A stretch of DNA of 64,000 bases from Colocasia esculenta (GCA_014218235.1 CM024761.1:89157968-89221967), one strand, 5' to 3'. Counted from the stretch's first letter, positions 12,481 to 26,023 are shown. Notes: a model not told the origin generated them from the sequence alone. Numbers and translations are program-made.

Positions 12481-13621
12481 TGATAACTTCCATCAACCTT
12501 TTGCAAATAAAAGTCTTATTTTGTTCTTGCTAATAAATTCTTGCTTCTCACATTGCATTGGCTTTTTTGGTATATCAATTGTTGAGGGTGAGGTGTGACA
12601 TTCAATAAAACATTCTTGATGGTTTTTCTTTCAAATCATTCATTTTTTCATTCATCAATAATCTTCATATTCACCTTGTGAGGGGGAGCTACATGATAGG
12701 AGTAGTCATTGTCAATTCTTCACTCACTTTTCTTGACACTGCTTGTCTATCTTGAGCCCCAACAATCAGAATTTTTGAGTCCTCGTGCTATTTTTGTTTA
12801 AGAGACTTAAGACCTTCAAACTAAACTAATTGTGTATTTAGTTTAATTTAAAAATTCACTTAAATATCAAGGTTGTGTCATTTTAATGCTGAATGTCTTT
12901 AAAATGACTTGCAAAACACTTGCAGGCACATCAGTGGCTTTAATGTTTAACATGTGCATGTTTAAGCTTCATTTTTATCACATGCTAAGAATAATATCTT
13001 TACAATCATAGCCATAATTTTTCTGGTCAAAGCAAATATACTGCTTCACAACATTAAAAAAAAATGATCAACAATCTGAAAAGATATAAATAGAGCAATG
13101 CAAATTCTTGTACCACTAAGTAATCGAACCATCTCACCTAAACAAGTGGTTTATCTCGCGTCAAAAAGTGGAAAACAAATTTTTTATCTTTGTGTAAGAT
13201 AATGACTCCTTCACTAAAAAGTGTGATTTAACTAATTTATTCTTGCATTTCATTTTCAATAAAAATGCAAAGAATTCCAAATAGACAGAACAGAAAGCAC
13301 AATACATAAATAAAGTTCATGAATACTGAGATTAGACCAATTAGTCTACATTATGTAAATATAAAGCTAAAACCTCCTTGGTAAACACTTTTTCTAACTC
13401 ATATAGGTCACTTTGACTCACATTTTCATCATTATTTTAACTACATTCAGACCATTATATCTTGCTATACATTGTGTTGAGTGTGTCTTTTTGATTAAAC
13501 TTTGATGTACAATAGCAAAATACAATAATTTCTCTCATCTTTCAATGTCACTTTGACTCACTTATTTTGATCATTCCTGAACGTTCCTTTCCACAAATTC
13601 ATTCCTTGATCTCATACCATT
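12481..13621 (+). mobile_element. Copia 3' non-coding region
   Basis: No coding potential. It shares short blocks with the 3' non-coding region of the second copia element at 38450-40440, notably a tctcgcgtcaaaaag-type block near 13155 comparable to 39810, and purine runs such as gtgagggggag (12678). It continues after the nested LTR insertions at 25869. Confidence 0.6.
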
Positions 13622-14955
13622 TGTAGCAACTCTCAATTTTAAATAAAGATAAATATTTATAAATTAAAAGAATTGTGAATAAATTAAAACTCATTAAGCA
13701 AAAACAAGTGTGGGCTATAATTATAGTTCAAGCATGAGTTATTGGACCACAAAGCGAAAGCCCAATGTTGGATTGGAGATAAATAAGCCAAAATTCACGG
13801 TTAAATTATTGGTAAATTAAAAAGGGTAAGAAAATCCCTTTACAACTCATGTAATTTTCTAACAAAGAGTCATAACCCTAGTCTAACCCAATGGCCACGA
13901 AATTTTGCCCTATCCTAATCTAAAAATGAGATTAGATAAGAGAAAATTGGGATAAATATAGGAAACTCATAATTAAAAGAGTTAGAATGACATAATTAAT
14001 AAAAATACTATAAAATTCGTAATTCCACTATTCCTTAATTACAAAGGGACAAATAAATCACTAATATGGCTCATATATTTATCTAAATAAACTCCTAACC
14101 TTACCCTAACTTGTTGGCCATGAAATTGAGTCCCATCCTAACCCAGATAGGAGGATTTATACTAGAAAAGTCTAGATAAATATATAAAATTTGGAGTTGG
14201 AGGAAAGAAAGAGTTGTATTAAGAAATAACACTACAAGATATTTAAATAAACCCCTCAAACCCTCATAGCCGACCCTAATGTTCAACTGAGATCTCTTAG
14301 ACGTAGGAAGGAGACCAAAGGAGGAGGAATTCGTGGAGAAGGAGGCTCAGAAAAGGAGTTCTTCGTATTCTTCAAGTTCTTGCCCTAAGATCATAAAAGC
14401 ACTCAAAGATAGACAATCTCTCAAGCAAAAGTAAATTAAACTCGACCCCAGATAGTCCATGATCCTAGCTACGAAAGCACCATGGTTTCCCCAATTTTCA
14501 TCATGTCGTTTATGAGTATTTCATGCTCAAAGTTCTGTTAAGAACATGTACTCGTTCCCACATGTTCAACCTAAATCCATGTCTATGCTTGATCTCAAGC
14601 CCCAAAATATTTACCGTGCATACTACATGTTGTCAAAAATCTAATGACATACTTTTCCCCAATTTTTATCAAGTACACTTTTTGAATTAAATCGTTCTTC
14701 CCTACTGTTTCAGATTTTGATTCATCATGAAGTAACTTGTTAATAGCAAGCTTATACCATGTTAGAAATGTAATTACTCCTTACTGTTGATACCTCTACA
14801 AGTCTAGTTTTGTTTAAAACTAATTTTGTGATTTTACATCAAGTATATAATTTGATTTTGATTTTTAAATATACATGTGTCAAGCCCTTGGTTGCATGGA
14901 CCGCAACCCAAAGAGACCTGATCCCCTTTTTGGGCTCGGGCCGAGACCCTAAGAA

Positions 14956-15190
14956 CACGATGACCCCATAGGTCGCGTTCTCAACATAGTCGCAAAATGG
15001 TATCGCGTTGCGATACTAAAGAGACGGGACCCTACGTCGCGTTCATCTCGATTGACCTAAACACCCGTCGCGACAAGAACCACGTCGTCGCGTCGGCATC
15101 TCAGCTGCAACCCGAATGCGTCGGCTCATCGGTCGCGACCTGATCGCGTCGCCCCGAGCCATCGCGACAAGAACAAGGTCCGACGTCACG
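14956..15190. repeat. GCGAC/GTCGC word cassette in Solo LTR A
   Basis: A run of acgat, gtcgcgttc, atcgcg, tgcgat, acgtcgcg, cgtcgcgac and similar words in about 230 bases. It sits inside an LTR that is AT-rich on both sides. The first pair of centres (14959, 14974) is 15 bp apart. Confidence 0.7.
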
Positions 15191-16100
15191 ACCTGCTTGT
15201 GTATTTTCTGGAAATTAGAAAAATGCCTCTTCATGCCAATTTCACCAGATTATTCACTATTAATCCCTTGAATTTATAGAACAACGTGACATCATGCTAA
15301 TTATATTTCAATAATATCCACATGATTTTCTATTAAAGGATATGTGCACAATTCTTATATGCTATGTTGGAATCTCTCTCACATGCACACATTAAACATG
15401 ATTTTTTGACATGAGACTTTACAAAAACCACCTCAATAATCTATCTGGTAATTAAGTGCAAATATTTCATGCTAATTCCCTATTATTTTAAATGAACTTA
15501 TTCTTGGAGCTTGAAGCATGAAAACTTCAGATGGTTGCTTGCACTCTTCTTCTTGGGCTCGAGCACTTTCTCTCTTTATTTTGAGTGTATATGGCGTTGA
15601 GGCTTCTCACAGAATGTACACTCTTTAATTGATCTTCAGGAAAGCTCTCTCCTTGTTCTTCAGCCTTACTTCATCTTTTTATATGAACATCTTTGAATAG
15701 ATCCATTGAGAGATAGCCGTTGGAGTTTTGAATCCGTTGGAGACTTAGTCATTGCTCATCTTCTTCTTCATCCCTTTCCTTCTTCTTCTGCCTAACATAC
15801 ATCTTCATGTGTTTAACGGATGCTAACAACAAGTCCAAGATGTTATGACTAGGAGTAGAATAATCCTGCATTCAATACATGGAAGAGAATGTTAGACTAG
15901 AAAAGTCTTCTGATAGATAGCCCATACCTTCTTATGTGTAAGTCCATGATTTCTTCTGACAATATCTTACCTACCCTGAAGGATAGACATGAAGAAGATC
16001 TCTAGTCAGGCAGAGAAATAATAAGATAGACATGTGAGGTACATTTGAATTTTTAGTTGCCGCCAGAAACATTTTGAAACATTTGAAATGAGAGGCAATT

Positions 16101-16450
16101 GATGTTTAAGTATATGTAATCGATGCTTCAGTGATCCGTAATCGATGTGAGAGACAATCGATGTTAAAATAGAGTTGATGTTTAAACATAATCCATGTTG
16201 TGAGTGAATCATGTTTTCAATGAAGTCGATGTTTTAAAGTCGATGTTGAATGGAGTCGATGTTCAAGATGAAATTGATGTTCAACAGAAGTCGATGTTTA
16301 ATGAAATCAATGTTTAATGAAATCGATGTTCAACTGAAATCGATGTTTAAGTTAAGTCGATGATGAAGTCGATGTAAATGCATAATCGATGTTGACTTAA
16401 ATAGTGATCGATGTGAAAGCATAATCGATGCTCATGTAATCGATGTAGAC
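16101..16450 (+). repeat. TCGATGTT word array
   Basis: About 21 copies of (a/g)tcgatgtt or one-base variants in 350 bases. Hand-counted intervals are mostly 16-18 bp (range 12-22). The sequence between words is not conserved, so this is a spaced word array and not an ordinary tandem repeat. Confidence 0.85.
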
Positions 16451-16476
16451 TAATAAAAATTTGATGAAACTAGTAG

Positions 16477-16590
16477 CTGTCGATAGGCAGGTTGCATCTG
16501 TCGACAACCCAGCCTTTGATTCAAAAATATGGTTATGGAAGACACATATGTTGTAGTACCTGTCGATAGCCAATGAACATCTATCGACAG
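16477..16590. repeat. Two CTGTCGA(T/C)AG pairs, 21-bp spacing
   Basis: Palindrome-like words start at 16477 and 16498 (21 bp), and at 16560 and 16581 (21 bp). Spacing matches the CTGTCGACAG pairs in other elements of the window. Confidence 0.75.
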
Positions 16591-19500
16591 CTGCTGATCA
16601 AACATAGTGTCATATGCTGTATGAGAACTTCGACTATATGGAAGTTGGAGTCAGAAGTCGCAGTCTGAAGTCGGAGCAGAAGTCAAAGTCCGAAGTCGGA
16701 GTTAGAGTCAAAGTTCGAAGTCGGAGACTGGAGTTGGAGTTAGTATGATATACAGTGTATGTTGTGCACTTAGAAAAAAATTTCGAGCAACAGAAGAACA
16801 TATGTACTATCCAAATATAGTGTTTATAAAATACATTCTCTTGTGATACTATTATAGTGCATTTGAAGATTATAAATGCAGATAGTTATGCACTCATTGA
16901 ATGTTCAGACTTATACATGAAATGATATGACATAAACATAAAATTTATTTAGTCATGAGTTTTAGTTATCACCAAAACATGAGGTAAACAAAAGAGTGGT
17001 TCAACAGTCTTCGTTTTATTTGCTCGATTTAATACTGTTATCACATCCCTCTGCCTTCGAGCACTCAAGGCAAGATTGACAAACATTTCTATACACACTT
17101 TTCTTGACTTGGATGACCTCTCCATTGGGAATACTCCTCACTGGACTAGGAACTCCTTGTCAAAGACTCCGTAAAACTCCTTGACTTTGGTGGACGTCCA
17201 TTGCCGACGAGCAGTTTGTACTATTAATACCTATTTTACCCTTAGGGATCAACATGATCCAATGACCATAGATTTACTCTCTTACCTTGAGATCATGTTG
17301 GGCCTTTGGACTGTGTTTATAGCACAGCCAGTGGGCAGTTGTTGAGTTCTGCAAAAATGCTGGCATACAATTAAACGTGTTGTGCAACTGCTACCATTGC
17401 ATGTTATTGTTGTTTTAAGTGCATTGACCATAGTTTCTCATCTATACTCTATTCGCTCATCTATTCACGTTCTCTATAGTCTCATCTATTCTTCAATTAC
17501 TCTCATCTATTCTTGGTACTCTCTATGGCCATTATTGACTGATTGTCTAAAGATAAAAACATGACTAATGCTAGGCAACATTACATAGGGCCCGGTCTGG
17601 TCCTGAGAGGAGCACTCGAAAAGTGCCATTTGACCGTAGGAGTTTTATTGACTAGAGTGTTCGGCATTACACTCAAGTGCCATTTATCTTGATGATCTAA
17701 AGACAATCAAAGTGCTATACTATCTTGATTGATAAAAATCAATCAACGTGCTATCTTGCTATTATACGTGCTATCTCGTGATATGGCCATTCCTTAATCG
17801 TGCTAGTCGTGTTATACTATTTCTGAAAAGTGCTAATGTTCTTGCTATTGTGTGCCATTAGTATCTCGACTATAATTAATCTTTCTCTCTAGTTATTCTG
17901 TTATTCAAGACATTAATCATTTAAAGCATGCATGTGTTCGAGATATTAAGTCCTATCGGGCGTTATCGCTCATCCTGCGCTATTTGTTATATGTGTTCTT
18001 AGGTGAATTTGATGATGAGGACCACACGCATGAGGATGGGAACAAGGAGTTGCAGGAGTGACCTGTTGAGCTGTAGCACCCCAGAAAATCAGTAATTGAA
18101 AAATTAGAAATAAATGGGAAATGATAATTTCAATATTATTGAAATAGTAATAACATACATACCATTATCGTATGTACAAGAACACATTGGAAAATTTCAT
18201 AAAAATCATAGTTCAACTCTAAATAATATACTCAAATGATCCAAGAAGAAATTCGTACAACGAAAACTCCGATTGGCCAAGTATAAGTCATGTTGTGACT
18301 AATTATCGGAATTAGGAAACAATTCGGAAATCCCTTATCATGTGTATAAAAGGTGATCATAAACAAAATTAAAAATGATGGGAAGACTGTAAACAACCTG
18401 TAATGATAACCCATTATCAGATTTGGGCAAAAGGACAACGTATGGCCCAAGAATAAAATCAAGCAAGAAAATACTATAGAAATTCGTAACCCTAATTGAG
18501 CAGAAAATAGAAAGAGACAATTGGAGCAAATCCAAACGCAATTAGCCATACTTAGCAATCCAAATTCATTCCTAACCATACTAGGGGGTTTCCTAATAGC
18601 CATTCCACTCTATTGGGGTTGGGAATCATCAAAACTTGGTAGGGAGAAACCCAAAACCGCAACCCCATTTTCCTTGTTGCATTAAGACCCCTAAACAACC
18701 CTAGATCTTTATATACTCATCAAGAACCCCTTGGGGGTGAGTTACCAACTTTCCGGGGTTGTGTGGAGTAGATCTTGAGCACCAGAGGAGGAGGAAATCA
18801 CCCCCAACCGGAGCTCTTCTTCTCCACTTGCGTTCTGTATTGATCTACAGAAGACCCTTTTTAGACTCGACCAAAGGTAAGTGATGTCAAGCTCAAACTT
18901 AACATGAAATATACCATCAGAAATCTCTTCAAGTCTACTTTCATTTGCCCCTATTTTGCCCAATTTCCATGGCGCAGTTTATGGCTTTTCTTGTTAATCT
19001 CATGATTCATGCATCCCTAGGTCACATTAGGTGAAACCAAAGCAATCAGGTTCTTCCACTCCAAGTTTCCAACAAGTTTCATGTTGATCATTTCATCTAA
19101 AAACCCCGAGAACCTTGAGTTTCGAGCAAAAACACGAGATCGTGCAACCTAGTCCGTGAGTTGTCGACCTGTTTGAATCGCGACCAGTCTAGTGGTCGCA
19201 AATCAGTGACTTAAATCATGACGACTATGTCTGTCATGAATTTGACAAGTTTTTGATAATTTCTAGTTGACCAAACATGACTTATAGGTTGACCCTAACC
19301 TGCATATACTTTGTTTTGCATGCTATTTCGGTTTTTGGTCATTTGTGAACCGCGACGACGCAATCCGTCGCGATTTGGTCTATTTTTCCCACTCGTGGTT
19401 TCTGCATTTATTTTGTATTTATAGAATGTTGCATGAACATATTGGCAATACCCGTTGCATTTCTGTTCAGTAATCAATTATGAACGTCAATTGTCTTGAA

Positions 19501-21644
19501 CGTGTTTGACTAACCCATCGTGATTTGAATGCAACAGGCAACCCCGTCGCAAATTAGAAGATCGATTGTACATCTATTTTAACCATTTACGTCTTTGTAA
19601 TGGGCAACGACTGAACCCGTCGTGTATTTGTAAGCCTACTCGAGGCCTGTTTTACTCAATGTAGAGTTTAAGGTTTGCATGTTATGGTTATAGTAAGTGT
19701 GTACAGTCTGTCCAGTGGCTTAAAACCTGTTAACCCATGAATAAGTCATAACAATCTGAAAACTATTCTAATCGCTCTTAATTGCTTGATCTATTCATCT
19801 TGAGATTGATATGTTCATCTTACTGATCTAGCTTGTTAAAGTGAATGAATATCTTGCTAAAATACTGAAAGGCATGTTGTTACAAATGCTTGATTCTATA
19901 TTGCGTCATCAAGATACTTGCTTTCCGCATGTTTCAAACTGATGGTTATGATATTGAGACACGTGCTAGACTACACACTTGCACAAATAGGCAGCCCTTC
20001 TTGGGAGATTGGAAACTCTCGACTGGTCATTCTATATCGGCTGACTAGTGACCTTTCTCTTAAGACCTCTGTAATTCTCCGTACTCCATGGATTCCCTCA
20101 TGGAGACCGAGTTGGTTGTACCATTAAAGTTCCCTAGGGATAGAGTGCACTTCCTCTCTTATCTTGTTCTCGTGAGTGTGGATTTATAATCTTGACTTAA
20201 GCCATTAATGTAAAGAGTTAACTAAAGTGTAAATCGCGTCGTTATGTTGCCAAAATTATCTCTCGACTATTGCTATCAGGAAATCATGTTTACATGACTT
20301 GCTATTTCTTGACATCATCATCATGAACGTGATATTACCATTGCTTACATCTTGAAACTCTTATTATTGGCCTTGAATGACTATGGGTATCTACATTTGA
20401 AATTAAGTGAGATGCTGATCGGGCACGGCGAGTGTCCAAAGGCTTCAGTCTAGCCCTAATGATAGAGAGTCATAAATATACTGTTAACTATGGGGTATAA
20501 TGATTACTAGCATTGCATCTGTGTTGGGAAATAGTGTCGTGTTGAATGCTAGATACAATAACCACATACACGTGTCCTAGTGTTCATTCCAAGGTGGCAT
20601 AGATCCTTAGTCCACATTAGTGTCTTCGTGCCTGATTAAGTGTTAAGTGATAAAAGTTCGTGCTCGTGCATGCTTGCTTGCGTGATATGGCCATCCTACA
20701 TCTATTGAGAATAAGTGATATCTTGCGTTCTTGCAAATTATTGACATCTCATGTTCTTACAAATAGTAATATCTTACGTGCTTTTACAAAGTGATCTATT
20801 GCTAGTCCTATCTTGTTCCCTCATTCTAAATATTGTTCAATTACTACCGCTCAGCCTATCTTGTTCATGTATCGTGTACATGTGGATTTATCATTCATGC
20901 ATATCTTGTCACGCCCCTCCAATTTAGCAGCGGAATAAATCGGAGGGAGACGCGAACAACGAGTATGGTAACGACAATTGCGCATACTTTCGTAAACATC
21001 AGAGCATCTAATGAACAATAGTTGAAATAACTCTTCGTTTCATTATAAAATCACTAAGACTATTACAACCACTAATTCGGAGCCAATACATAGGGCTCAA
21101 TGACATCATTACATTGAAAAGAAATCTAAAGCAACAACTACTAGACTCCAATTGTGCTAGGGTAACTTCGTTATTTGACTCCGGGTCACTCATCACTCTG
21201 GTCTTGTCCCATTAGTGCGTATAACGTCATTGTCCGACTTACCTGAGACATAATAACAAATAACGAAGGGTGAGCGATAACGCCCAGTAGGACTTAAATC
21301 TCAGGCTCAAGTAGGCTTTAAATAATTAATGCATTAAATGGCAGAATAACTAATGATAGAGAGAGTCATGTAAAGTCGAGAAAGTAACAACACAAGTAAC
21401 ATGGTTCAAATAGCAGATGAATCAAGTATAGCACGATGACTAAAGTCAAGTCATGATAGAAAACGATAACAATAATAGCAAGTAACGATATTGTCCAGAA
21501 TAGCAAGAGACATGTATCGCAAGAAGAGATGATAGTAGATGGTCATGTAAAGAGTAAATTGCACTTTGAATGTGATCAAGTCGCAATAGCACACAGTAAC
21601 TCAAGATAGCGAGTATCAAGTAGAGCAAGTAGAGCGTATGGTGA

Positions 21645-21702
21645 GATAGCGTGTAACAAGATAGCGTGTAACAAGGTAGCGTGTAACAAGATAGCGTGTA
21701 GG
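21645..21702 (-). repeat. 16-bp tandem repeat (~3.5 copies)
   Basis: The unit agatagcgtgtaacaa repeats nearly perfectly. It is an expanded patch of the gtgctat-type words that mark the same zone in other LTRs of this family. Confidence 0.8.
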
Positions 21703-22907
21703 GTTGCACAACGGTGCACTGGTAGAGTACGACAATAGTCACTTTGGGACAGTAGCCATTTCACAATAGTACATTACATCTGAACTCCTCAGACTAATGT
21801 ATAACAGTTTGTGATAGCACAGTAATATCACAGTACGTCTGAACTCCTCAGACTAAAAGGATAGTAGTTAGATGTCTAGCCAAGATAGTATAGTCAGAAC
21901 CGGTGCAATGCAGAACACTGTCAATAGCCCCTGCAGGTATTTTCGGGTGGCTCTCTGCCCCCAGGACTAGATTGGAGCCCCTCGGACACTCTCCGTGCCC
22001 TGCACAGTATGCATTTGATACAGTAGAGTCACAAGTCCCATATTATAGCGCTAGACAGTCACGAAATAGCACAAACGATAGGAGCCACACGGCTCAAAGG
22101 GTAACAAGAGAGTGCTAGATGAATAGACGAGAGAGATGGGATAGTAGAGTGAACGTGAATATGAGTAGACGAGCGAGTATAGCATAGATGAGATCTTATG
22201 GTCATTGCACATGAAACGTCGAGTAACGAGTGATGGTAACAGTTGCACAACACACGCGTAAGGTATTGGCAGTCAGGTGGAACTCACGATCTTCCGCTGG
22301 CCTCGTTATGCACAGGTCCAGAGGTCCGGCGTGATTTAAGATAAGAGCGAGAGAACAATCTAAGGCCGTTTGGATCTACTGATCCCTAGAGTGTATCATA
22401 GGTGTTAGGGTACAACCGGCTCGTCGACCATGTGGGAATCCATGATCAGAGGAGACTTACGGAGGCCTTGCACAAGGATTCACTAGTCCGGCGGAAGGAG
22501 TATCCGATGGAGAGTTCGTCCAAGTCAAGAAAGTGTGTAAATATAGAAACAAGTGCTCGACGTTCTAGAGGAATTCTAGAACAGTGGAGTGTCGAGATCG
22601 GTGTTCTAAATCATCGCACGAATCGTAAACGAGTACTTGTTAAAGTAAGGTAATTAATTGCAATAATTACCAGATATGTTATGTGTCATATTCATACAAT
22701 TTAAGCCATGTTTGGATGGTTCAACGTGTGTGTATGTGTCATGAAATCAAGGATATGAATGATCAAGTGATTGACTTTTATTATATTAAAATGCAACCAT
22801 TACTTACAACTTCCTTTTTCTATAATTAAGACCGTTAACATGATATGGAAGTTACGGTGGTACAGCGAGACTTGCACAAGATGGGTTTTCTGGCCCAAAA
22901 ACTGAGA

Positions 22908-23048
22908 TCGCGACGTGGTCTTGCAAGAATCGAGACGGGGTCGTCAGATCAGGCAGGCAGAACGCGACAGGGGTACTGTCGCGACCAGAATGCGACAGAG
23001 GTACTGTCGCGACCCGACCTCAGAACGCGACATATCAGGCCGTCGCAT
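22908..23048. repeat. GCGAC/GTCGC phased cassette in Solo LTR C
   Basis: Alternating centres at 22966 (gcgac), 22980 (gtcgc), 22994 (gcgac), 23008 (gtcgc), then 23029 (gcgac) and 23044 (gtcgc). The intervals are 14, 14, 14, 21 and 15. Words often extend to gaacgcgacag and gtcgcattc. Confidence 0.85.
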
Positions 23049-25868
23049 TCACAGGGTCTGCGCCTGAGTCCGACCGGGATCTGACATACTCTTGGTTCAG
23101 ACTTACCATGTTTTGACACAGGGTTGATATTCATGAAACGCCTATATCTCTCTATATGCTGACCTTTAGACAAAACTCTCAACATAGAAAATGTCAAGGA
23201 CATCTATTGGAAGAACTTTTGTGTTGTGGGCTGGGTCTGAATCCGTCTCTAATTCCATGCAATACAGGAAGAACATAAAAAAGCCCTAAACATGCATGAC
23301 TTCGTTGTGACTTACATGCTAGGCTTGTAACATGAGATCTACTGATATTTGGACAAAACGTATAACATAAAAGATGACAAGGACAACTAGTATAAGAACT
23401 TTGTTGTTGGGGTTTTAACCTAATTCGGTCTTGAACCTTGTGAAAAAAACATGAAGAAGTGAAAGTTAAATGCAACCTGAAACGCAGTATCCTGCATGAC
23501 TCTATTACGAAGTTTATAATCTCTAACTAATGATATTTAAACAAAACACTTAACATGAAAGATGACCATGACAACTATTAATAACTTTTATGTTGGAGGC
23601 TTGACCTACTTCGGCCTTTAATCTCAAGAAAAACAGGAAGAACCTAAGGCTAACTGCAAACCCAAAACACAGTATTATGCATGACTCTCTTACGGGGTTC
23701 ATAACTCTCTAAATAAAGACTTTTAGACAAAACGTTCAACATGAAAGATGATCATGACTACAAGTAGAAGAACTTTTATGTTGATGATTTAGTCTAATTC
23801 GGTCTCACATCGTGTGCACAATAAGGAGAACGGGAAAATCCCTAACTGTGCGCGACTTAGGGAGAACGACTAATACACAAAGGATACTCCATGAAAATTA
23901 GTAAAATCAGAAGCAAATGAATCTAGACTCGAAGCTCTACAAGATGGTATTATTTTTCTTTAATCTTGACCCAAGAATGCCTACCTTTGAATGCAAAGAA
24001 CTCCCTGCAGGTTCCTGGTTCGCTACAGGGCGAGGTGGAAGAAGACCACGTTTTTCCCCAGCTTCCTCCTCTCTCCTCCAGCGCCCCAAACTTGCTGCAC
24101 ACGACCCCAACTTGATGCTAAACCTTCCCCAAATTTTGTGAAGAGTTCTTATAGTTTTAGGGTGCTACTTCAAGTCCTAATGGGACTAGGAAAGAGGGCT
24201 GCAAATTTCTGCATTCTAGTTTCCAAAATCTGAGATTCTCTCACCCAAAGGAGGTAGCAAAGGTTTAGGAAACCACCTCTAGAGTTGGGTCCGGTTTTGA
24301 CTTACCTTGCATGACTAATTACCCTAATTTAAACCCTAATGTGCCCTTCACAATTATTGCATATTTATAGGTACGAATTTCTGAGTATTTTTATGTTCCA
24401 ATTTTATTATTAGGCTAAAAGTGATCCATTGGCCCATTTTCATTAATGGGTCACTAATAATTAATGTTATAAGTCTCTCCAACCTATTTATTTAATTTAT
24501 GGTTGGGTTATTTTTCCGTGTTAACAATATTCCGACTTAGTTCCTAATTCGGTAACTTGGTCACGTGTAACGTACACTTGGCCAATCGGATTTTTCGTTG
24601 CTCGAATCTCTTCATGAAACTCTTAAGAATAATGTTTGAGGTTGATTTATAATTTTTACGGAATTTTCTAATGTGTTTTCTCACATACGATAGTGGTACG
24701 TAAGTTCTATCATTCGATAATACGTAAGTTATTTATTTACTATTTTCATACTTGAATTTGTTCATGGGTCATAAGTTGTCCATTGATCCAATTCCTTTTA
24801 TGGACTATCCCCACATATTGTTTGGAGTCTACCATAATTTTTATTTCAATTGTTAATCCACTTGGCTCATGAAATAATGGATTCTCCAATTTATTCCCTA
24901 TTTACAATAATAAGTCACAAAATTCTAAATCATGGTCCGAATCATTTTTCTATGCCCAAATTTCTTAATGGGTCATTAGATAATAATTTTTAAGGTATAA
25001 CTATTATTTTCATAGAATTTTTATATGAGTTTCTACTCATGCAATAATGATGTGTATCATTTAACTAGTTTGTTTTTAATAATGGGCAAAATTTTCATTT
25101 ATCTATAATATTTTTTTAATAATAAAATTCTGGGGTATTACATATCTAGTTAATCGTACTTGCCTAGTTCTAAATTGCTAATCACTTATATCATTGCCCG
25201 CACATTGAGATATAAATCCTACTGGGCTAGTTTGCTCATTCCCTACTTTTCCACATCATAGGTGATATTGAGGGTGAAGTGGAAGATCAAAACTATGAAG
25301 GTAATGTGTCGAGTGATGAGAGTTCCAATATTAGTTTCTATTATTAGTACTTGAGTGTTAGATCAATGTAGTAGATAGTGAGGATATATGTACTTTTCCT
25401 TTTATTCAATAATGAAAGAGTTGTATTAGTTCCATTTTGAAATAAGACAAAGTGTTGAGATTTGAATACAGTTTAGTGAGTTCATTATTTGTGCCCTATT
25501 ATTATGTTTGTGTTGATACACAATTAGTACTCGCTAGCTAGAGGCTTATTTGCCGACTGCTCAGGTCTCGGAATATCGACTTTAATTCACCAAATATTTT
25601 CCGCTGCATAATTCTAGGGGCATGACATGAGCTATCAACCAAGTCTTAGTATTAGTTAGTTGTTTGTTTTCATTGAATAAAGTACTCTAGGCCCATAGTT
25701 TTTGGCTTTGAATTAGTGAATGTAATAGAGATTAGAGGGGTTATCAATAAAGTTGGTTCACTAGGCATTATTCCAATTTACAAAATGGCTTGATATTGTA
25801 TTTGTGCACTCTACCTATTTATTTTAACTATAACCCACTTTGATATCCGCATCGGGGAGTACACCATT

Positions 25869-26023
25869 ATATTTCACGTCCTTCTTTTTCGTGTTGTCAA
25901 AAGGGGGAGAAAAAGCATGAGCTTATGGGCTTATGGGGGAGTAAAAGAATGAGTTTTTAGGAGAAAAAGAATGAGGAGAAAAAGTATGAGCATTTATTTT
26001 GTCATCATCAGAAAAGTAGAGAA
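25869..26023 (+). mobile_element. Copia 3' region with duplicated purine tract
   Basis: Resumes the copia element after the nested LTRs. It contains gtcaaaagggggaga, the same purine-tract context that precedes the 3' LTR at 40456, followed by about four degenerate copies of gagaaaaagcatgag before the LTR starts. Confidence 0.65.

Larger units (their letters stand above)
15505..17006 (-). mobile_element. Copia-type LTR (solo or fragment) inserted in Solo LTR A
   Basis: The relative LTR at 30316 is continuous across this point, so about 1.5 kb was inserted here. On the minus strand it starts tgttgaaccactc at 17006 and ends near cttcaagctcca at 15505. The start resembles the SIRE-like LTR start, and a tataaaaag box lies near 15672-15690. 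The flanks attct and gtctt do not match, so no TSD is confirmed and the left edge is approximate. It carries the TCGATGTT array and two CTGTCGA(T/C)AG pairs. Confidence 0.55.
20907..25142 (-). mobile_element. Solo LTR C (Ty3/gypsy) nested in Solo LTR B, reverse orientation
   Basis: Read on the minus strand it starts tgtaataccccag at 25142 and ends ggggcgtgaca at 20907. An exact TSD tatct flanks it (20902-20906 and 25143-25147). Removing it rejoins Solo LTR B smoothly. A tataaata box on the minus strand near 24360-24370 is the likely LTR promoter. It holds a GCGAC/GTCGC cassette and a 16-bp tandem. At 4.24 kb it is the longest LTR here; part may be a further unrecognised insertion. Confidence 0.9.
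18072..25627 (+). mobile_element. Solo LTR B (Ty3/gypsy) nested in Solo LTR A
   Basis: Starts tgtagcacccc, ends ggggcatgaca, with an exact TSD tgagc at 18067-18071 and 25628-25632. It is interrupted by Solo LTR C; without that and its duplicated TSD it is about 3.3 kb. A TATA-like tttatatac lies near 18710, about 640 bp into the LTR. GCGAC/GTCGC words occur near 19140-19375 (one pair with centres 19354 and 19369) and 19500-19640. No protein-coding content is visible. Confidence 0.9.
13622..25863 (+). mobile_element. Solo LTR A (Ty3/gypsy, Tekay-like), host of nested insertions
   Basis: Starts tgtagcaact, ends ggggagtaca, and is flanked by the exact 5-bp TSD ccatt (13617-13621 and 25864-25868). 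It matches the LTR at 30316-33295 in order of blocks: 'ggccacgaa' near the start, a GTCGC cassette, the ctcatctatt and gtgctat word zones, and a terminal gatatccgc-type block. Removing Solo LTR B and the inserted copia LTR leaves about 3.18 kb, close to the 2.98 kb of the relative. No internal gypsy sequence remains, so it is a solo LTR made by LTR-LTR recombination. Confidence 0.88.

Noticed and set aside
16101..16450. CRISPR-like array of spaced short repeats
   Set aside because: The repeat word is only about 8 bp, spacers are about 8 bp, and the context is a plant LTR; no cas genes.
15505..17006. Full solo LTR with TSD
   Set aside because: Ends look LTR-like but the flanking five bases (attct and gtctt) differ, so only an LTR-type insertion is claimed.
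22402..22653. Open frame of 83 codons in Solo LTR C
   Set aside because: No family resemblance, and the region aligns in character with non-coding LTR zones of relatives.
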